A DNA stretch of 64,000 nt. Origin: Armatimonadota bacterium (GTDB lineage Bacteria; Armatimonadota; Zipacnadia; JAUWAU01). The notes beneath the pieces were generated by a model. The model searched no databases and was not told the DNA's origin. It was given only the letters and a program-made list of their open reading frames with translations. Where the stretch lies: NCBI GenBank assembly GCA_030601885.1, contig JAUWAU010000029.1, positions 19,210-83,209 on the forward strand, written 5' to 3'. Position 1 is the first letter of the stretch; each line of letters begins with the position of its first letter. A program made the translations under genes and the position numbers. Positions 32,487 through 41,856 of the stretch are shown here, piece by piece.

Positions 32487-34361
32487 TCAGTAGTCCCACG
32501 CCCTCACTACCGTCCCGTCTTCCCTGCAGAGGCGCACCCAGTCGATCTCCACCAGGCCGGGTCGGGCAGCCGGGAAGAGGCGCATGTGGATCAGTGTGCC
32601 CTTGACGGGGAGTGGGACCGCCACCTCGTGCCATTGCGCGTCAGCGGGGAGCTCGAAGGTCACGAACTGATCCTGCTTGAACTGGGGCTGGTCGGCGGTA
32701 CGCCATTGGATCTTCCCGGCGCCGCCGGCCGCGCTTCGGGCGCGGAAGCGGACGACGGCCCGCCCCGCGTGCTTCAGTGACGCGTTGGCGATGAATGAGC
32801 CCCCTCCGGCGCACTGCATCCTCAGAATACCGTCCTCCACCGACACCTCACAGCCCTTGTTCACCCATCCGCGCAAGGCGGCGGCTGCCGGGTCGTAATC
32901 CGGGTTCGGAATCGGCAGCAGCGCGCCCGTGTCCTTGAGGAACTTGTCGATGAGGGCATCGAGCTCCCTGACCCTCTGCGGCATCTTGGCAGCGAGGTTG
33001 GTCGTCTCTCCGATGTCGTCTTTGAGGTTGTAGAGCTCGTACTCATCGGGGAACTGCTCACTGGTCTCGTAGAATCGGAGCAGCTTCCAGTCGCCTTTGC
33101 GCACCCACACGCCGGGCGGGCGCGCCGGGCCGCCGTGGGGGAAGTAGCAGAAGATGGCGTCGCGCTTGAGCTTCCCCGTCTGCTTCAGCAGCGGGATGAT
33201 GCTCTCGCCGTCGATGATGTGTCCCGGCTTTGGCTCGACCCCCGCCATCTGCAGCAGCGTCGGGTAGAGGTCGATGCTGCTGACCACCTCGGAACAGCGG
33301 GAGCGCGGCGCGATGACGCCGGGCCAACGCACCAGCAGGGGCACGCGCGAGCCGCCCTCGTAGAGGGAGCCTTTGCCCGCGCGCAGCGGGTGGTTGTTCG
33401 TCGGCGGCAGCTTGTCCGGGCCGATCTCGCTGTGAACGTTGCCGCCGTTGTCGGAGAAGAAGATGAAGATGGTGTCGTCGGCAAGCCCCAGCTCGTCGAG
33501 CTTGTCCAGCACGCGGCCGAGGCTCTCGTCCACGCTCTTGAGCATGGACGCCATGATGGGATTGTTTTGCTGGCCGCGGGGGTCTTTCCTGTCGAGGTAC
33601 GTTCTGGTGATCTCCTCCTTGTGTCCCCACGGCCCGTGCACGCTGTAGTGCCAGAGGTCGAGGAAGAAGGGCTCGTCGCGGTGCGTCTCGATGAACTTCA
33701 AAGCTTCGTCCGTGACGCGGTCAGTGATGTACTCGCCCTCCGGGCCGTCGGTGACCGTGCCGGCCCGGAACTGGTATGGCGAGAAGTAGCTGCGTGGGCC
33801 CGGGTCCGGCGCGCCATGGAACGAGACCTCGAAGCCCTGCTCCTCGGGCCAGTGCTCGGGGTTGAGGCCGAGGTGCCACTTCCCCAGATGCGCCGTCCTG
33901 TAGCCGGCGTCCCGCAGGGCCTCGGCGATGGTGTACTGCTCGGGCCGGAGGAAGCGCCTGCTCTGCGGCAGCAGCAGCTTGCGGGTCCGCGCTGCTCTTT
34001 CAGGATAGCGGGACTCATCGGGACCGAGGGGCGGCCTGTGCCCCGCGGCCGTTGTGATGCCGATGCGCGCCGGGTACTGGCCGGTCATGAGGCTCGCCCG
34101 CGTCGGCGAGCAGAGCGGGTTGGCGGTGTAGGCGTCGGTGAAGAGCATGCTGCGTTCGGCGAGCCGCTCCATGTTGGGCGTGTCGTAGTACCGGCTGCCG
34201 TAGACGGTGGTGTCCATCCAGCCCATGTCGTCAACGAGGAAGAAGACGATGTTGGGCTTCGCTCCGGGCGCGCGTGCCCCCCAAGCGAATCTGGGAGCCA
34301 ATAGCGCGGCAGCGCCGACCCCGACGGATCTCACGAATTCGCGGCGAGAGTATCGGCTCAT
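32487..34361 (-). CDS. Tat-exported sulfatase with C-terminal carbohydrate-binding-like domain
   Basis: 624 residues from ATG 34361 (GGAG seven bases upstream). The N-terminus SRREFVRSVGVGAAALLAP is a twin-arginine signal. Sulfatase domain: metal site VDDMGW (Asp44/Asp45), formylglycine motif CSPTR at 84-88, GKWHLG, and FSDNGGN. The C-terminal ~110 residues (VNKGCEVSVEDGILRMQCAG to the end) form a separate beta-rich domain with WHEVAVPLPV, as in carbohydrate-binding sandwiches. Periplasmic or surface desulfation of glycans is inferred. Export by Tat fits with a metalloenzyme modified in the cytoplasm. No formylglycine-generating enzyme is in the window. Confidence 0.94.
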   Translation of the reverse strand: MSRYSRREFVRSVGVGAAALLAPRFAWGARAPGAKPNIVFFLVDDMGWMDTTVYGSRYYDTPNMERLAERSMLFTDAYTANPLCSPTRASLMTGQYPARIGITTAAGHRPPLGPDESRYPERAARTRKLLLPQSRRFLRPEQYTIAEALRDAGYRTAHLGKWHLGLNPEHWPEEQGFEVSFHGAPDPGPRSYFSPYQFRAGTVTDGPEGEYITDRVTDEALKFIETHRDEPFFLDLWHYSVHGPWGHKEEITRTYLDRKDPRGQQNNPIMASMLKSVDESLGRVLDKLDELGLADDTIFIFFSDNGGNVHSEIGPDKLPPTNNHPLRAGKGSLYEGGSRVPLLVRWPGVIAPRSRCSEVVSSIDLYPTLLQMAGVEPKPGHIIDGESIIPLLKQTGKLKRDAIFCYFPHGGPARPPGVWVRKGDWKLLRFYETSEQFPDEYELYNLKDDIGETTNLAAKMPQRVRELDALIDKFLKDTGALLPIPNPDYDPAAAALRGWVNKGCEVSVEDGILRMQCAGGGSFIANASLKHAGRAVVRFRARSAAGGAGKIQWRTADQPQFKQDQFVTFELPADAQWHEVAVPLPVKGTLIHMRLFPAARPGLVEIDWVRLCREDGTVVRAWDY

Positions 34362-34413
34362 TGTGGTGCTCCTTTGGCGGCGATGGAGATGTGGCGCCGA
34401 CGGACTGCGGCAG

Positions 34414-35229
34414 TCACAGCAGCGGCTGGAGGAACTCCACGCTCTTCTTCAGCGCCTCCACGCCCTGGCATTCGATCGAGAGGCAGCCCTCGTAGCCGAC
34501 GGACTTGAGGACGTCGAGACAGCCCTTGATATCGACGTCTCCGTCGCCGATAGCACCGCCGGCAGTCACCCCGGTCTCGTGATCGCCAGTCTGCGCCCGG
34601 GCGACGTCCTTGACGTGCACGTGCTTGACGTGCTTGACGACCGCCTTCAGGGTCTCCACGGCGTCGTTGCCGGCGACCTCGACGTTGCCCGTGTCGAAGT
34701 TGATGGCCAGGTAGGGCGAATCGCTGAGGGACATGATCCTCAGCAGGCCCTCGGCGTTGGTCGTGTAGACGCCGTGCGGCTCGATGGTGAGGGTGATATC
34801 GTAGTTGGCGCACATCCGCAGCAGCTCGTCGAGGTTGTGCTTCATGAGGCGGAAGGCATCGTCGTCGGTCATCCAGTCGGGCTTCGGCCCCTCGGCGGTG
34901 TTGACGATGGGCGAGCCGAGGATGTAGGCGTACCGGATCGCCTTCTTCAGATAGTCCACGCCGTACACCGTGTCGAGCAAGTTGGAGTGCGCGCTGAGGC
35001 ACGCCACCTTGAGGCCGGCAGCTTCGATCGCCTGGCGCATGTCCATCGGGTCGTCTTCGAGGCTGGTGATGTTGCAGTAGCCGTACACGTTCAGCAGGCA
35101 GCGCCCGGTCATGACCTCCGGCTCGATGTACTCGAAGCCCAGCTCCCTGGCCATCTCAATGGTGTACGAGAAGTCCCTCTCGTCGTGACGAAACGTGTCG
35201 GCCTCGGCACAGAGCTTCATGGCGCTCAT
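34414..35229 (-). CDS. Sugar phosphate isomerase/epimerase family protein (xylose isomerase-like TIM barrel)
   Basis: 271 residues from ATG 35229 (MSAMKLCAEADTF; AAAGGA about nine bases upstream). TIM barrel of the AP-endonuclease-2 type. Metal ligands expected in this family are visible: Glu of LTIEPHGVYTT, Asp of NFDTGNVEV, His of HVHVKD and Glu of LSIECQG. Members isomerise or epimerise sugars, inositols or hydroxypyruvate. The neighbouring genes suggest sugar use. It lies 52 bases upstream of the Tat sulfatase on the same strand and is divergent from the FAD oxidoreductase. Confidence 0.87.
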   Translation of the reverse strand: MSAMKLCAEADTFRHDERDFSYTIEMARELGFEYIEPEVMTGRCLLNVYGYCNITSLEDDPMDMRQAIEAAGLKVACLSAHSNLLDTVYGVDYLKKAIRYAYILGSPIVNTAEGPKPDWMTDDDAFRLMKHNLDELLRMCANYDITLTIEPHGVYTTNAEGLLRIMSLSDSPYLAINFDTGNVEVAGNDAVETLKAVVKHVKHVHVKDVARAQTGDHETGVTAGGAIGDGDVDIKGCLDVLKSVGYEGCLSIECQGVEALKKSVEFLQPLL

Positions 35230-35327
35230 CTGTCCCAGTCCTTTCTCGGTTCGTGTGTCAGGGGAAGTCTCCGAGCGTAGGATTATGCGGTTAGAGCAGG
35301 AATCCCTTGGTGAAGGGGGGATTTCCG

Positions 35328-36777
35328 GTGCCCAACGTGCGCTTGTCCACCGTGGTTCCTGAGCCTGCAAAGGATCGTCCCGTGCTCTATGACGTGGACG
35401 TCGTCGTTGCCGGGTCGGGCCTCAGCGGCACATTCGCCGCCATCGCTGCCGGACGGGGCGGGGCGAGGACGCTGGTGGTCGAACGGTTCGGCAGCCTCGG
35501 AGGTAATATCGGCCCGGCCATGGTGGTGAACGGCAGCCTGGACGGCGAGGCGGATGTCACGCTGCCGGGTGGGATGGCGGGCATCCCGCGCGAGTTCATG
35601 GAGCGCCTCCGGGCGCTGCGGATTGGCCCGGAGCGGCGCTATCCCGAAGAGGCGAGCCTCGCCTCCTACCTCGCCCACCAGATGATGACGGAAGCGGGCG
35701 TGCAGCTCCTGCTGTCGGCCTGGGCCGGCGCCCCGATACTGGAGGGGAATGCCGTGCAGGGCATCTTCGTGGAGTGCAAAGCCGGCCGCGTGGCCGTGAA
35801 GGCCAAGGTGACGGTGGACGGCACCGGCGATGCGGACATTGCGGCCCGGGCAGGCGCGAGCATCGTCCCGTACCTCGAGCCGGACGAGGCCCACGCCGAT
35901 TACATTCGCCCCCCGTATCTCAACAAGGCGTACCCGACGCACTACAACGACACCCAGCTTCTATGCCTCATCGCCGACGTGGACCTCGCGAGGTTCGAGG
36001 CGTTCTGTGAGGAGGACGCTGAGCTTACCGAAGAGGAGACACAGTGGGCGCAGGAGGCCGGCGCGATTGATATGTATCCCAAGGGGCTGATCCCCAGCCT
36101 GCGGAAAGCCCGGCTGAGTGCCGAGTTCGTGCCCATACAAGAGCTCGAACCGGGAGTTCGCATGTCAGCCGGCCGGAGGTTCCTCCGCTACGGCGACGGC
36201 GTCGTCGGGCTGCACATTACCTGCGTGGGAGCGATCGACGCGGCCGACCCGAGGCAGATCTCGAAGCTCGAAGCGGCGACGCGGGAGCAGGCGTTCAAGG
36301 CAGTCAGGTTCTATCGGGAGAACGCGCCGGGATTCGAGAGGGCGTACCTGCTCGCCGTTCCTCGGCATGCGCGGCGGCCCGCACATCGAGGGCGATCACA
36401 CGCTGACGCTCGAGGAGTGCTTTGCCGGGCGCAAGTGCGACGACGTGCTGTTTCGGAACACCCACGACCACGACCACGGCGGCGATGCGTCGGGCTTTGA
36501 CGTGCCCTATGGCATCACACTGCCGAAGGGCATCGAGGGGCTGCTCGTCTGCGGTCGCGGTGCTGCCTATCTGCGCCGCGGGCACGATCCGACCGGCATG
36601 CGCGCCCGGCCGAGCATGATGGTCTTCGGCCAAGCCGTCGGCACGGCGGCGGCCATCGCGGCCATTGATGGCATGCGTCCGAGAAACGTAGACATCAAGA
36701 AAGTGCAGCGACGGCTCGTAGAGGACGGCATCTTTCTGGGGGATGATGCGCGCTTAGGGGAGCTCCGGCTGCTGTAA
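35328..36777 (+). pseudogene. FAD-dependent oxidoreductase, frameshifted near 36360
   Basis: From GTG 35328 (GGGGGG six bases upstream) the frame encodes a FAD-binding Rossmann start, VDVVVAGSGLSGTFAAI at residues ~23-39, followed by VDGTGDADIAARAG. This is the FAD_oxidored family (PF12831-like), often associated with sugar or xylan genes. Near 36355-36370 the family-like sequence jumps from this frame (ERAYLLAV) to the +1 frame (FLGMRGGPHIEGDHTLT, then LLVCGRGAAYLRRGHD and MRARPSMMVFGQAVGTAA) and ends at TAA 36777. The first frame alone ends at 36500 in low-complexity Arg-rich sequence. Full length would be about 480 residues, normal for the family. Either a sequence error or a true frameshift. 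Confidence 0.85.
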
Positions 36778-36885
36778 CATAGGCGCGCCATTGCAGCTAA
36801 TGCAAGACCACGAAGCTGTGCCCCTCGCATCTCGGACGCCATCTTCGTGGCACTGGCGCCGAGGCAGCGAGCCGGCTGGGCATTA

Positions 36886-38037
36886 TCAGTACTTCTCCAG
36901 CATTGTCAGCAGCTTGCGGTCCAGTTTGTGGCCGTGCCAGTCCTCGTATTCAACGTCGGCACGCCCGGAGTCGAGGATCCCGAAGGATCCACGGAAGTTC
37001 CACAGTGCGTACCCAATCCCATGCGTCTTGAGGATGTCCATGACGTCCTCGAACCAGCCCATGAAGACGCCATAGGGTGTCTTGTTGTACCCGCCGCACT
37101 CGCCGCAGTGGACGCCGATGCCCTGTCGCGCCAGCTCCGCCCAAGGGGTGTAGGGCTTCTCCAGACCCGCGCGGTCCAACTCGACCGACCCATCCGGTTT
37201 CAGAAGCGGCCACGCAGGCTCCCGGAACTTGGACTCCCGATCGACCCAGCCTGCCCGGAAGTGACTGATCCGCCCCGGGTAGTACCCGTGGACGCTCTGG
37301 GCGACCCCGGTCGGTATCATTTCGTCAACAACCAGGTTCCCCGCACCGAAGCCGTCAATGATTATCAGGCGCTCCGGGCTCGTTTCGCGTACCTTCTCCG
37401 TGGCCCGGGTCATCACGCGGCGGTAGTCTTCCCGCGACATGTAGCCCTCTCTCGGTCTCGGCGCCTCATTGACCAGATTGAAGCTGAGATCAGCCGAGGA
37501 GATCCCCTTGTAGCGTTGTGCGAACACATCCCAATGATAGACGAACGCGTCCTCCGCCTGCTTGTCTGTCCAGAGCACAAACGGCTCCCGCTCACGCTTG
37601 TTGACGCAATAGCCGGGCGCGCGGTGAAAGTTGAGGTTGACATGGAGGCCGTATCTCCTGCCCAGATCAACCGTGCGGTCAACTTTCTCCAGCGTGCTTT
37701 CCTTGATCTTGAGAACATCGTCGGGCTTGAGCTGCCGGCTCGTCTGCCAGTCGGAATCCACCCATAGCCAGTAATCCATCGGAATGCGGATGAAGTCGAA
37801 GCCCCAGTCCCTCATCCAGCGCAGGTCATCTTCGCTCAGCATGCCATCGCTTTGTTCTCCCGGGCTGAACGCCTGAAAGAAGCTGAGCATGTTGAATCCG
37901 CGCCAACGGGGGATGACGGTCTGCGCCGGCCCGGGTTTCTGTGACTGTGCCGCCGCCGAGGTGCTCCCCGTGGCGAGCGAAGCGGCTGCCAGGCTCGTGG
38001 TCTTGAGGAATTCGCGTCTGGTGTTGTACGAGCGCAT
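36886..38037 (-). CDS. Tat-exported glycoside hydrolase family 5 (cellulase-type) enzyme
   Basis: 383 residues from ATG 38037 (GAGGAGAGG upstream). The twin-arginine signal is NTRREFLKTTSLAAASLA. The (beta/alpha)8 barrel carries the GH5 acid/base Glu191 in SFNLVNEAPRP and the nucleophile Glu313 in GVHCGECGGYN. The aromatic FIRIPMDYWLW segment lines the cleft and ends in DILKTHGIGYALWNFRGSFG. Substrate could be cellulose, mannan or another beta-glucan. Convergent with the oxidoreductase gene, with 108 bases between them. Repeat modules lie just upstream of its promoter region. Confidence 0.92.
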   Translation of the reverse strand: MRSYNTRREFLKTTSLAAASLATGSTSAAAQSQKPGPAQTVIPRWRGFNMLSFFQAFSPGEQSDGMLSEDDLRWMRDWGFDFIRIPMDYWLWVDSDWQTSRQLKPDDVLKIKESTLEKVDRTVDLGRRYGLHVNLNFHRAPGYCVNKREREPFVLWTDKQAEDAFVYHWDVFAQRYKGISSADLSFNLVNEAPRPREGYMSREDYRRVMTRATEKVRETSPERLIIIDGFGAGNLVVDEMIPTGVAQSVHGYYPGRISHFRAGWVDRESKFREPAWPLLKPDGSVELDRAGLEKPYTPWAELARQGIGVHCGECGGYNKTPYGVFMGWFEDVMDILKTHGIGYALWNFRGSFGILDSGRADVEYEDWHGHKLDRKLLTMLEKY

Positions 38038-38104
38038 GGTCCTCTCCTCGTTCAGGCTGTTGCCATTATTGGTTTGACTCGTCGTGCTCGCCCTCTTCCG
38101 CACT

Positions 38105-38545
38105 GCACTACCCCGAAGATTTCGCCGAAGGCCAACTTGTAGGGCGGGGATGCCCTTCCCCGCCGGCCTTTGCCTCAGTAGACAGAGCCACCAACGTCGG
38201 GGCGGAGATCTTCATAGTTTCCGGGTGTCGCCCCGCGACATGACGGCTACCCCGAGGATTCCGCCCGTCGGCCCACCCGTTGCAGCCGGAGCAGCCTAGC
38301 GGTCGGCACGACCGCAGTGCTCCGGCGGCCCCCAGCTCCCCGCCGGGCCCATCTTCATCGTTTCCGGGTGGGCCAGTGGGCCATGGAGAGGTGCCCCGAA
38401 GATTTCCCCGTCGGCCCACCCGTTGTAGCCGGAGCAGCTTGCTCCGGCGGGCCTCGCCCTGGTCGCCTACGCGCCAAGGGACTCCGCCGAAGCTACGTCC
38501 CTCTCGCGAAGGCGTGCTCGGCGGCGCGCAGTTTCACGACCGCCG
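38105..38545. repeat. Composite palindromic repeat cluster
   Basis: Fills most of the 640-base gap between the GH5 and esterase genes. M modules at about 38200-38262 and 38345-38402 (reverse orientation, ATCTTCATCGTTTCCGGGTG type), S modules at about 38268-38300 and 38412-38448 (CGGCCCACCCGTTG then GCCGGAGCAG), and a P palindrome at 38462-38530. A leading segment with CCTTTGCCTCAGTAGACAGA (38162-38185) is shared with 39816-39966. Confidence 0.8.
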
Positions 38546-38678
38546 GGGCGGCAGACCCCCCGCGCGAGGAGGCGCCGCGAGCCTATACGGCGCCCGATGT
38601 CAGGAGGGGGAAGCTCCGAAGCAATTGTCTTCTGGGAAACGTCATCGCTCCACTCTTCAGTGGGGCGACGGGCGCCCC

Positions 38679-39617
38679 TCACTTCTCGGCTCCCGTGAGC
38701 TTCCTGATGAAGAAGTCCTCTCGGGATTCGTAACGCCCCGCGGGAGCGCGGGGGTACCGGAGGTTGGCTTCGACCCCCAGCTCGTCCATCTTCTCCTTGA
38801 GCTTGATCCCGAACATCACGTGATGGACTTTCCAGCCTCGAGCTTTCTCCGGATTGGGTGGGACGGGATCGGCCGGATTCTGGCCGTACTGCATGTGGAT
38901 GGGCGGATCGTCGGCGGATATCAGCGACAGAGCTGACACCTCGGCGACCAGCTTGCGAAGCTCGTCTTCGTTCTTGACGTCGAAGCTCTCGTACGGATCG
39001 CGGTGCGGCTTGTCATAGCCGGGGATATGCTTCATCCACCAGTCGAAGTCCATGGTGGTCTGGCCACCGTTGGTCGCCACGCACGTCAGGCGCGTCGATT
39101 CGCGCTCGATGGGGTCGGTGCTTTTCGGGTCCGCCATCTCGTCGTGGAAGGCGAGCCACATGCAGATCTGAGCGCCGGCGGAGCCGCCGAACGCGGCGAC
39201 GCGGGTCTTGTCGAAGTTCCATTCCGTCGCCTTGGAGCGCAGAAACTGCAACGCGCGGCGGGAGTCGTGATGTGCCGCCGGGAGCTTCGCATCCGAGATC
39301 ACTCGGTACTCCACCGCCGCCACCGAGATGCCGGCAGACAGCAACTGCTGCAGCGCGTTGGCCGCGAGGCTCTCTTTTCTGCCGCCTCGGAATCCGCCGC
39401 CATGGATGTATAGGACGAGCGGCGTGGGATTTGGTGAGTCGGCCAGCCAGATGTCGATGACGTTGCGTTCGTGCGGCCCGTAGGCGACGTCCTTGTGCGT
39501 CGGCGCCGGCTTGGCGCGCTGCTGTGCCAGGCACACTGGGGCAGCGAGGAGTAGCAAGATGCTGAGTGCGAGGACGAGAGGCGAGAAGCCTACGAAGCAG
39601 TGCTTCAGCGCAGTCAT
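38679..39617 (-). CDS. Secreted alpha/beta-hydrolase (HSL-type esterase)
   Basis: 312 residues from ATG 39617 (AGGAGG seven bases upstream). Signal peptide with a long hydrophobic core (LVLALSILLLLAAPVCLA). The oxyanion HGGG motif is YIHGGGFRGG and the nucleophile lies in AAFGGSAGAQ (G-x-S-x-G). The Asp is probably within ISADDPPIHMQYG. The His near the end is uncertain: several lie in WKVHHVMFG. Such proteins remove acetyl or feruloyl groups from plant polymers. It sits between two repeat clusters. Confidence 0.85.
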   Translation of the reverse strand: MTALKHCFVGFSPLVLALSILLLLAAPVCLAQQRAKPAPTHKDVAYGPHERNVIDIWLADSPNPTPLVLYIHGGGFRGGRKESLAANALQQLLSAGISVAAVEYRVISDAKLPAAHHDSRRALQFLRSKATEWNFDKTRVAAFGGSAGAQICMWLAFHDEMADPKSTDPIERESTRLTCVATNGGQTTMDFDWWMKHIPGYDKPHRDPYESFDVKNEDELRKLVAEVSALSLISADDPPIHMQYGQNPADPVPPNPEKARGWKVHHVMFGIKLKEKMDELGVEANLRYPRAPAGRYESREDFFIRKLTGAEK

Positions 39618-39815
39618 CAAAGGGCCTCCTGTCAGTCGGCGGGAATGGGTGCCCGTCCCGAGTTGGAGGGCACCTGCCGTATTGCCGTGCCCCATACGGA
39701 AACGACAAAGATCACCGTGACCGCTGGGGCCATGTCACCTCGGCCAGGCGAGCCACACTGGGAACCTCTGGCCCCATGTCCGAAGTACCCGACTCGCGGG
39801 TTGCGCGAGCCTGCC
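39618..39815. other. Upstream region of the esterase gene
   Basis: Contains the esterase ribosome-binding site. Part of an M-like repeat (CATACGGAAACGACAAAGATC) begins near 39694. No gene is seen. Confidence 0.4.
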
Positions 39816-39966
39816 CCGAGTATTCGGCCACAGGCCGAGTTGTACGGCGGAGTTGCCCAACCCCGCCGCCTTTGCCTCAGTAGACAGAGCCCGCGAACCT
39901 CAGCGCGGAGATCTTCATCGCTTCCGGGTGGCGCATCGCGCCATGACGACTGCCTCGAAGAGGTAG
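39816..39966. repeat. Composite repeat copy upstream-adjacent to the wzz-like gene
   Basis: About 150 bases aligned end to end with 38107-38260. Shared blocks include CCCCGA...ATTCGCC, CCCCGCCG, CCTTTGCCTCAGTAGACAGA, GGAGATCTTCATCG and TTCCGGGTG. It ends ten bases before the stop of the Wzz-like gene. Confidence 0.75.
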
Positions 39967-39975
39967 AAGGCTGAG

Positions 39976-41394
39976 TTACGAATCGTTCCCTCTGCCGCCG
40001 ACCTCCCGCCGATAGCCGTGCAGGCAAATGCTGAGTTGAAGGAAAAACGCCAGCACGAAGCCCACGAGGGCAATATTGCGGAGTCGGGGACCGCTGGGCA
40101 GTTCCGGAGCTACAGGCTCATCGAGGACCTGCAAGTCCCCGGCGTCGCGGAGCCGGTTCAGCGATGAGGTTTGATACTCGGCCATGACCGTTTTGTACGC
40201 GGTGCTGAGTACCTCCAGCCGCATCTGCAGGTTCACATACTCCCGTTCGATGTCGGGCAGCTCGGCCACGCGACTCTCAATAGTCTTCAGAGCCAGCTTC
40301 GCCACATCGTGGGCGGCCCCGGCTCCATCGGCCATCGCCCGCACCTCGGCAAGCCGTCTCCGCACCCCCCAATGCGCCGCCCCGGGTGCCGTGCCTTGCG
40401 ACCGCTGCCGCAGGGGCTCCAGCCTGACGAGCTCCCGCGAGAGCTCATCTATCTCTTTCGTGAGGGCGAGGACCGTAGGATGTGACTCCTTGTGCCGCTC
40501 GACCGCGATCAGCCGCGCCCGCTCGGCCCGACGCTCGGCAATCCGTGCTTCGAGAACGTCCACGGCATCGGAGACCGCCACCGTGGTGGACACGTCGGTC
40601 TCGGGAAGGGTGCCCACTTCTTGCTCCAGGCGGACCGTCTCCCCGAGAGCGCTCTGATGCTGCGCCATGGCCTGGTCCGCCATCTTGAGGGCGTCGGCGT
40701 AGAGTTGAGCCAGGTTGGCCGCATCAGCCTCCAGGTTCGCCAGCTTGTGTTTCTTCTTGAATGCGGCGAACTCCGCTTGGGTCTCGTCGATCTGCTTTTC
40801 CAGGGCGGCTTTTTGCTCGCCCAGCATGTCAACGTACTTCTGGCTCTGCGTGATACCCAGCCGCTTAAGCCGATCCTGGATCTGCGTCTGATAGGCGAGC
40901 GCCACGTCCCGCGCCTTGTTTGCGCAGGGGTCTTGATGTGGCTCGATGCGGCGCAGGAGGCGTTGAAGCCGCGTGTAACCGCGAAATTTCACCCTGACCC
41001 GCACTACACCGCCCGGCTCCACCATCCTGGTCGTGGCGACAACGAGTCGGTCAGTGGCCTTGGTGAGGGAGTCGGCCTTGAAGAACTCCATAAGCCGCTC
41101 CTGCTGCACAATGCGCTCCGCAAGCCGACGACTGTTGGCGACTTGCAGGTAGGCATCCAGTCGAGGATCTTGCCGCAGCAGAGCCGACAGCTCGCCGATA
41201 CTGACGCCCGTGCCGAACAGAACTTTGCTCCTGGGTTGCACCAGGATCATCACCGTCGCCGACACGTACGACTGACGCAAGAAACAATAGGCAAGCCCAA
41301 CGAGCACCGCCGCAACGGCGACGCAGATGCCCAGGGCTCTCAGAGCCCTCCGTTTGAGGTAGCGCAGAAACTCGTCCAGAGAGAAGTGTGCCAT
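39976..41394 (-). CDS. Wzz/GumC-like polysaccharide co-polymerase (chain length determinant)
   Basis: 472 residues from ATG 41394 (MAHFSLDEFLRYLKRRALR). In-frame codons continue upstream to 41541, so a longer form is possible; the ribosome-binding site (GGGAG, only two bases away) is weak. Two membrane helices, ~20-40 (ALGICVAVAAVLVGLAYCF) and near the C-terminus (IALVGFVLAFFLQLSICL), bracket a long periplasmic coiled coil (~150-400). The PELPSGPRL segment before the last helix is a typical Wzz feature. No C-terminal tyrosine-kinase domain follows, unlike Wzc. Controls polymer length in Wzy-type assembly. Confidence 0.85.
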   Translation of the reverse strand: MAHFSLDEFLRYLKRRALRALGICVAVAAVLVGLAYCFLRQSYVSATVMILVQPRSKVLFGTGVSIGELSALLRQDPRLDAYLQVANSRRLAERIVQQERLMEFFKADSLTKATDRLVVATTRMVEPGGVVRVRVKFRGYTRLQRLLRRIEPHQDPCANKARDVALAYQTQIQDRLKRLGITQSQKYVDMLGEQKAALEKQIDETQAEFAAFKKKHKLANLEADAANLAQLYADALKMADQAMAQHQSALGETVRLEQEVGTLPETDVSTTVAVSDAVDVLEARIAERRAERARLIAVERHKESHPTVLALTKEIDELSRELVRLEPLRQRSQGTAPGAAHWGVRRRLAEVRAMADGAGAAHDVAKLALKTIESRVAELPDIEREYVNLQMRLEVLSTAYKTVMAEYQTSSLNRLRDAGDLQVLDEPVAPELPSGPRLRNIALVGFVLAFFLQLSICLHGYRREVGGRGNDS

Positions 41395-41856
41395 GACTCC
41401 CAGCCGGATGCTGCTCCCATCGGGCAATAGACGAAAGACGGCGTGGACAGCCCGGTAAGCCGGGGCAACTTCGCGCCCCGTGTCGGGTTCACCTCCGTGG
41501 CTGCGCATCACGACTGCCCAAGAGACATACTGGACGTGCACTATCTATGAGCGATAGCATGTGTCGAGGCGGTCTTGACCGCGCGCGGACCCGCCTTAGA
41601 GGCGGCGAAGTGCGGCGCGCAGTCTGCAGTCGAGCAGCCGAAGGCGAAGAAGGCCCGACGGCCCTCGAATAGGAAATAGGTCACAGGTGGGACGCCTGGG
41701 CTCGTCGCCGGCGCGATCGTACGATGAGCGCACGACGCAGTTGCCCCTGCTCATAGCCCACAGACCTACGTGCCGCAGCGCTCTCCCGGCCGCTCGCCAA
41801 GACAGCATTGACGAGGAACGGGGGCTGCGCCGCCGTACACCACGGGAGTTTCAACT
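41395..41856. other. Divergent intergenic region
   Basis: 462 bases between the divergent Wzz-like gene and the AP-superfamily gene. The part up to 41541 is open in the Wzz frame and may be an N-terminal extension. No repeat modules or clear promoter found. Confidence 0.4.
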
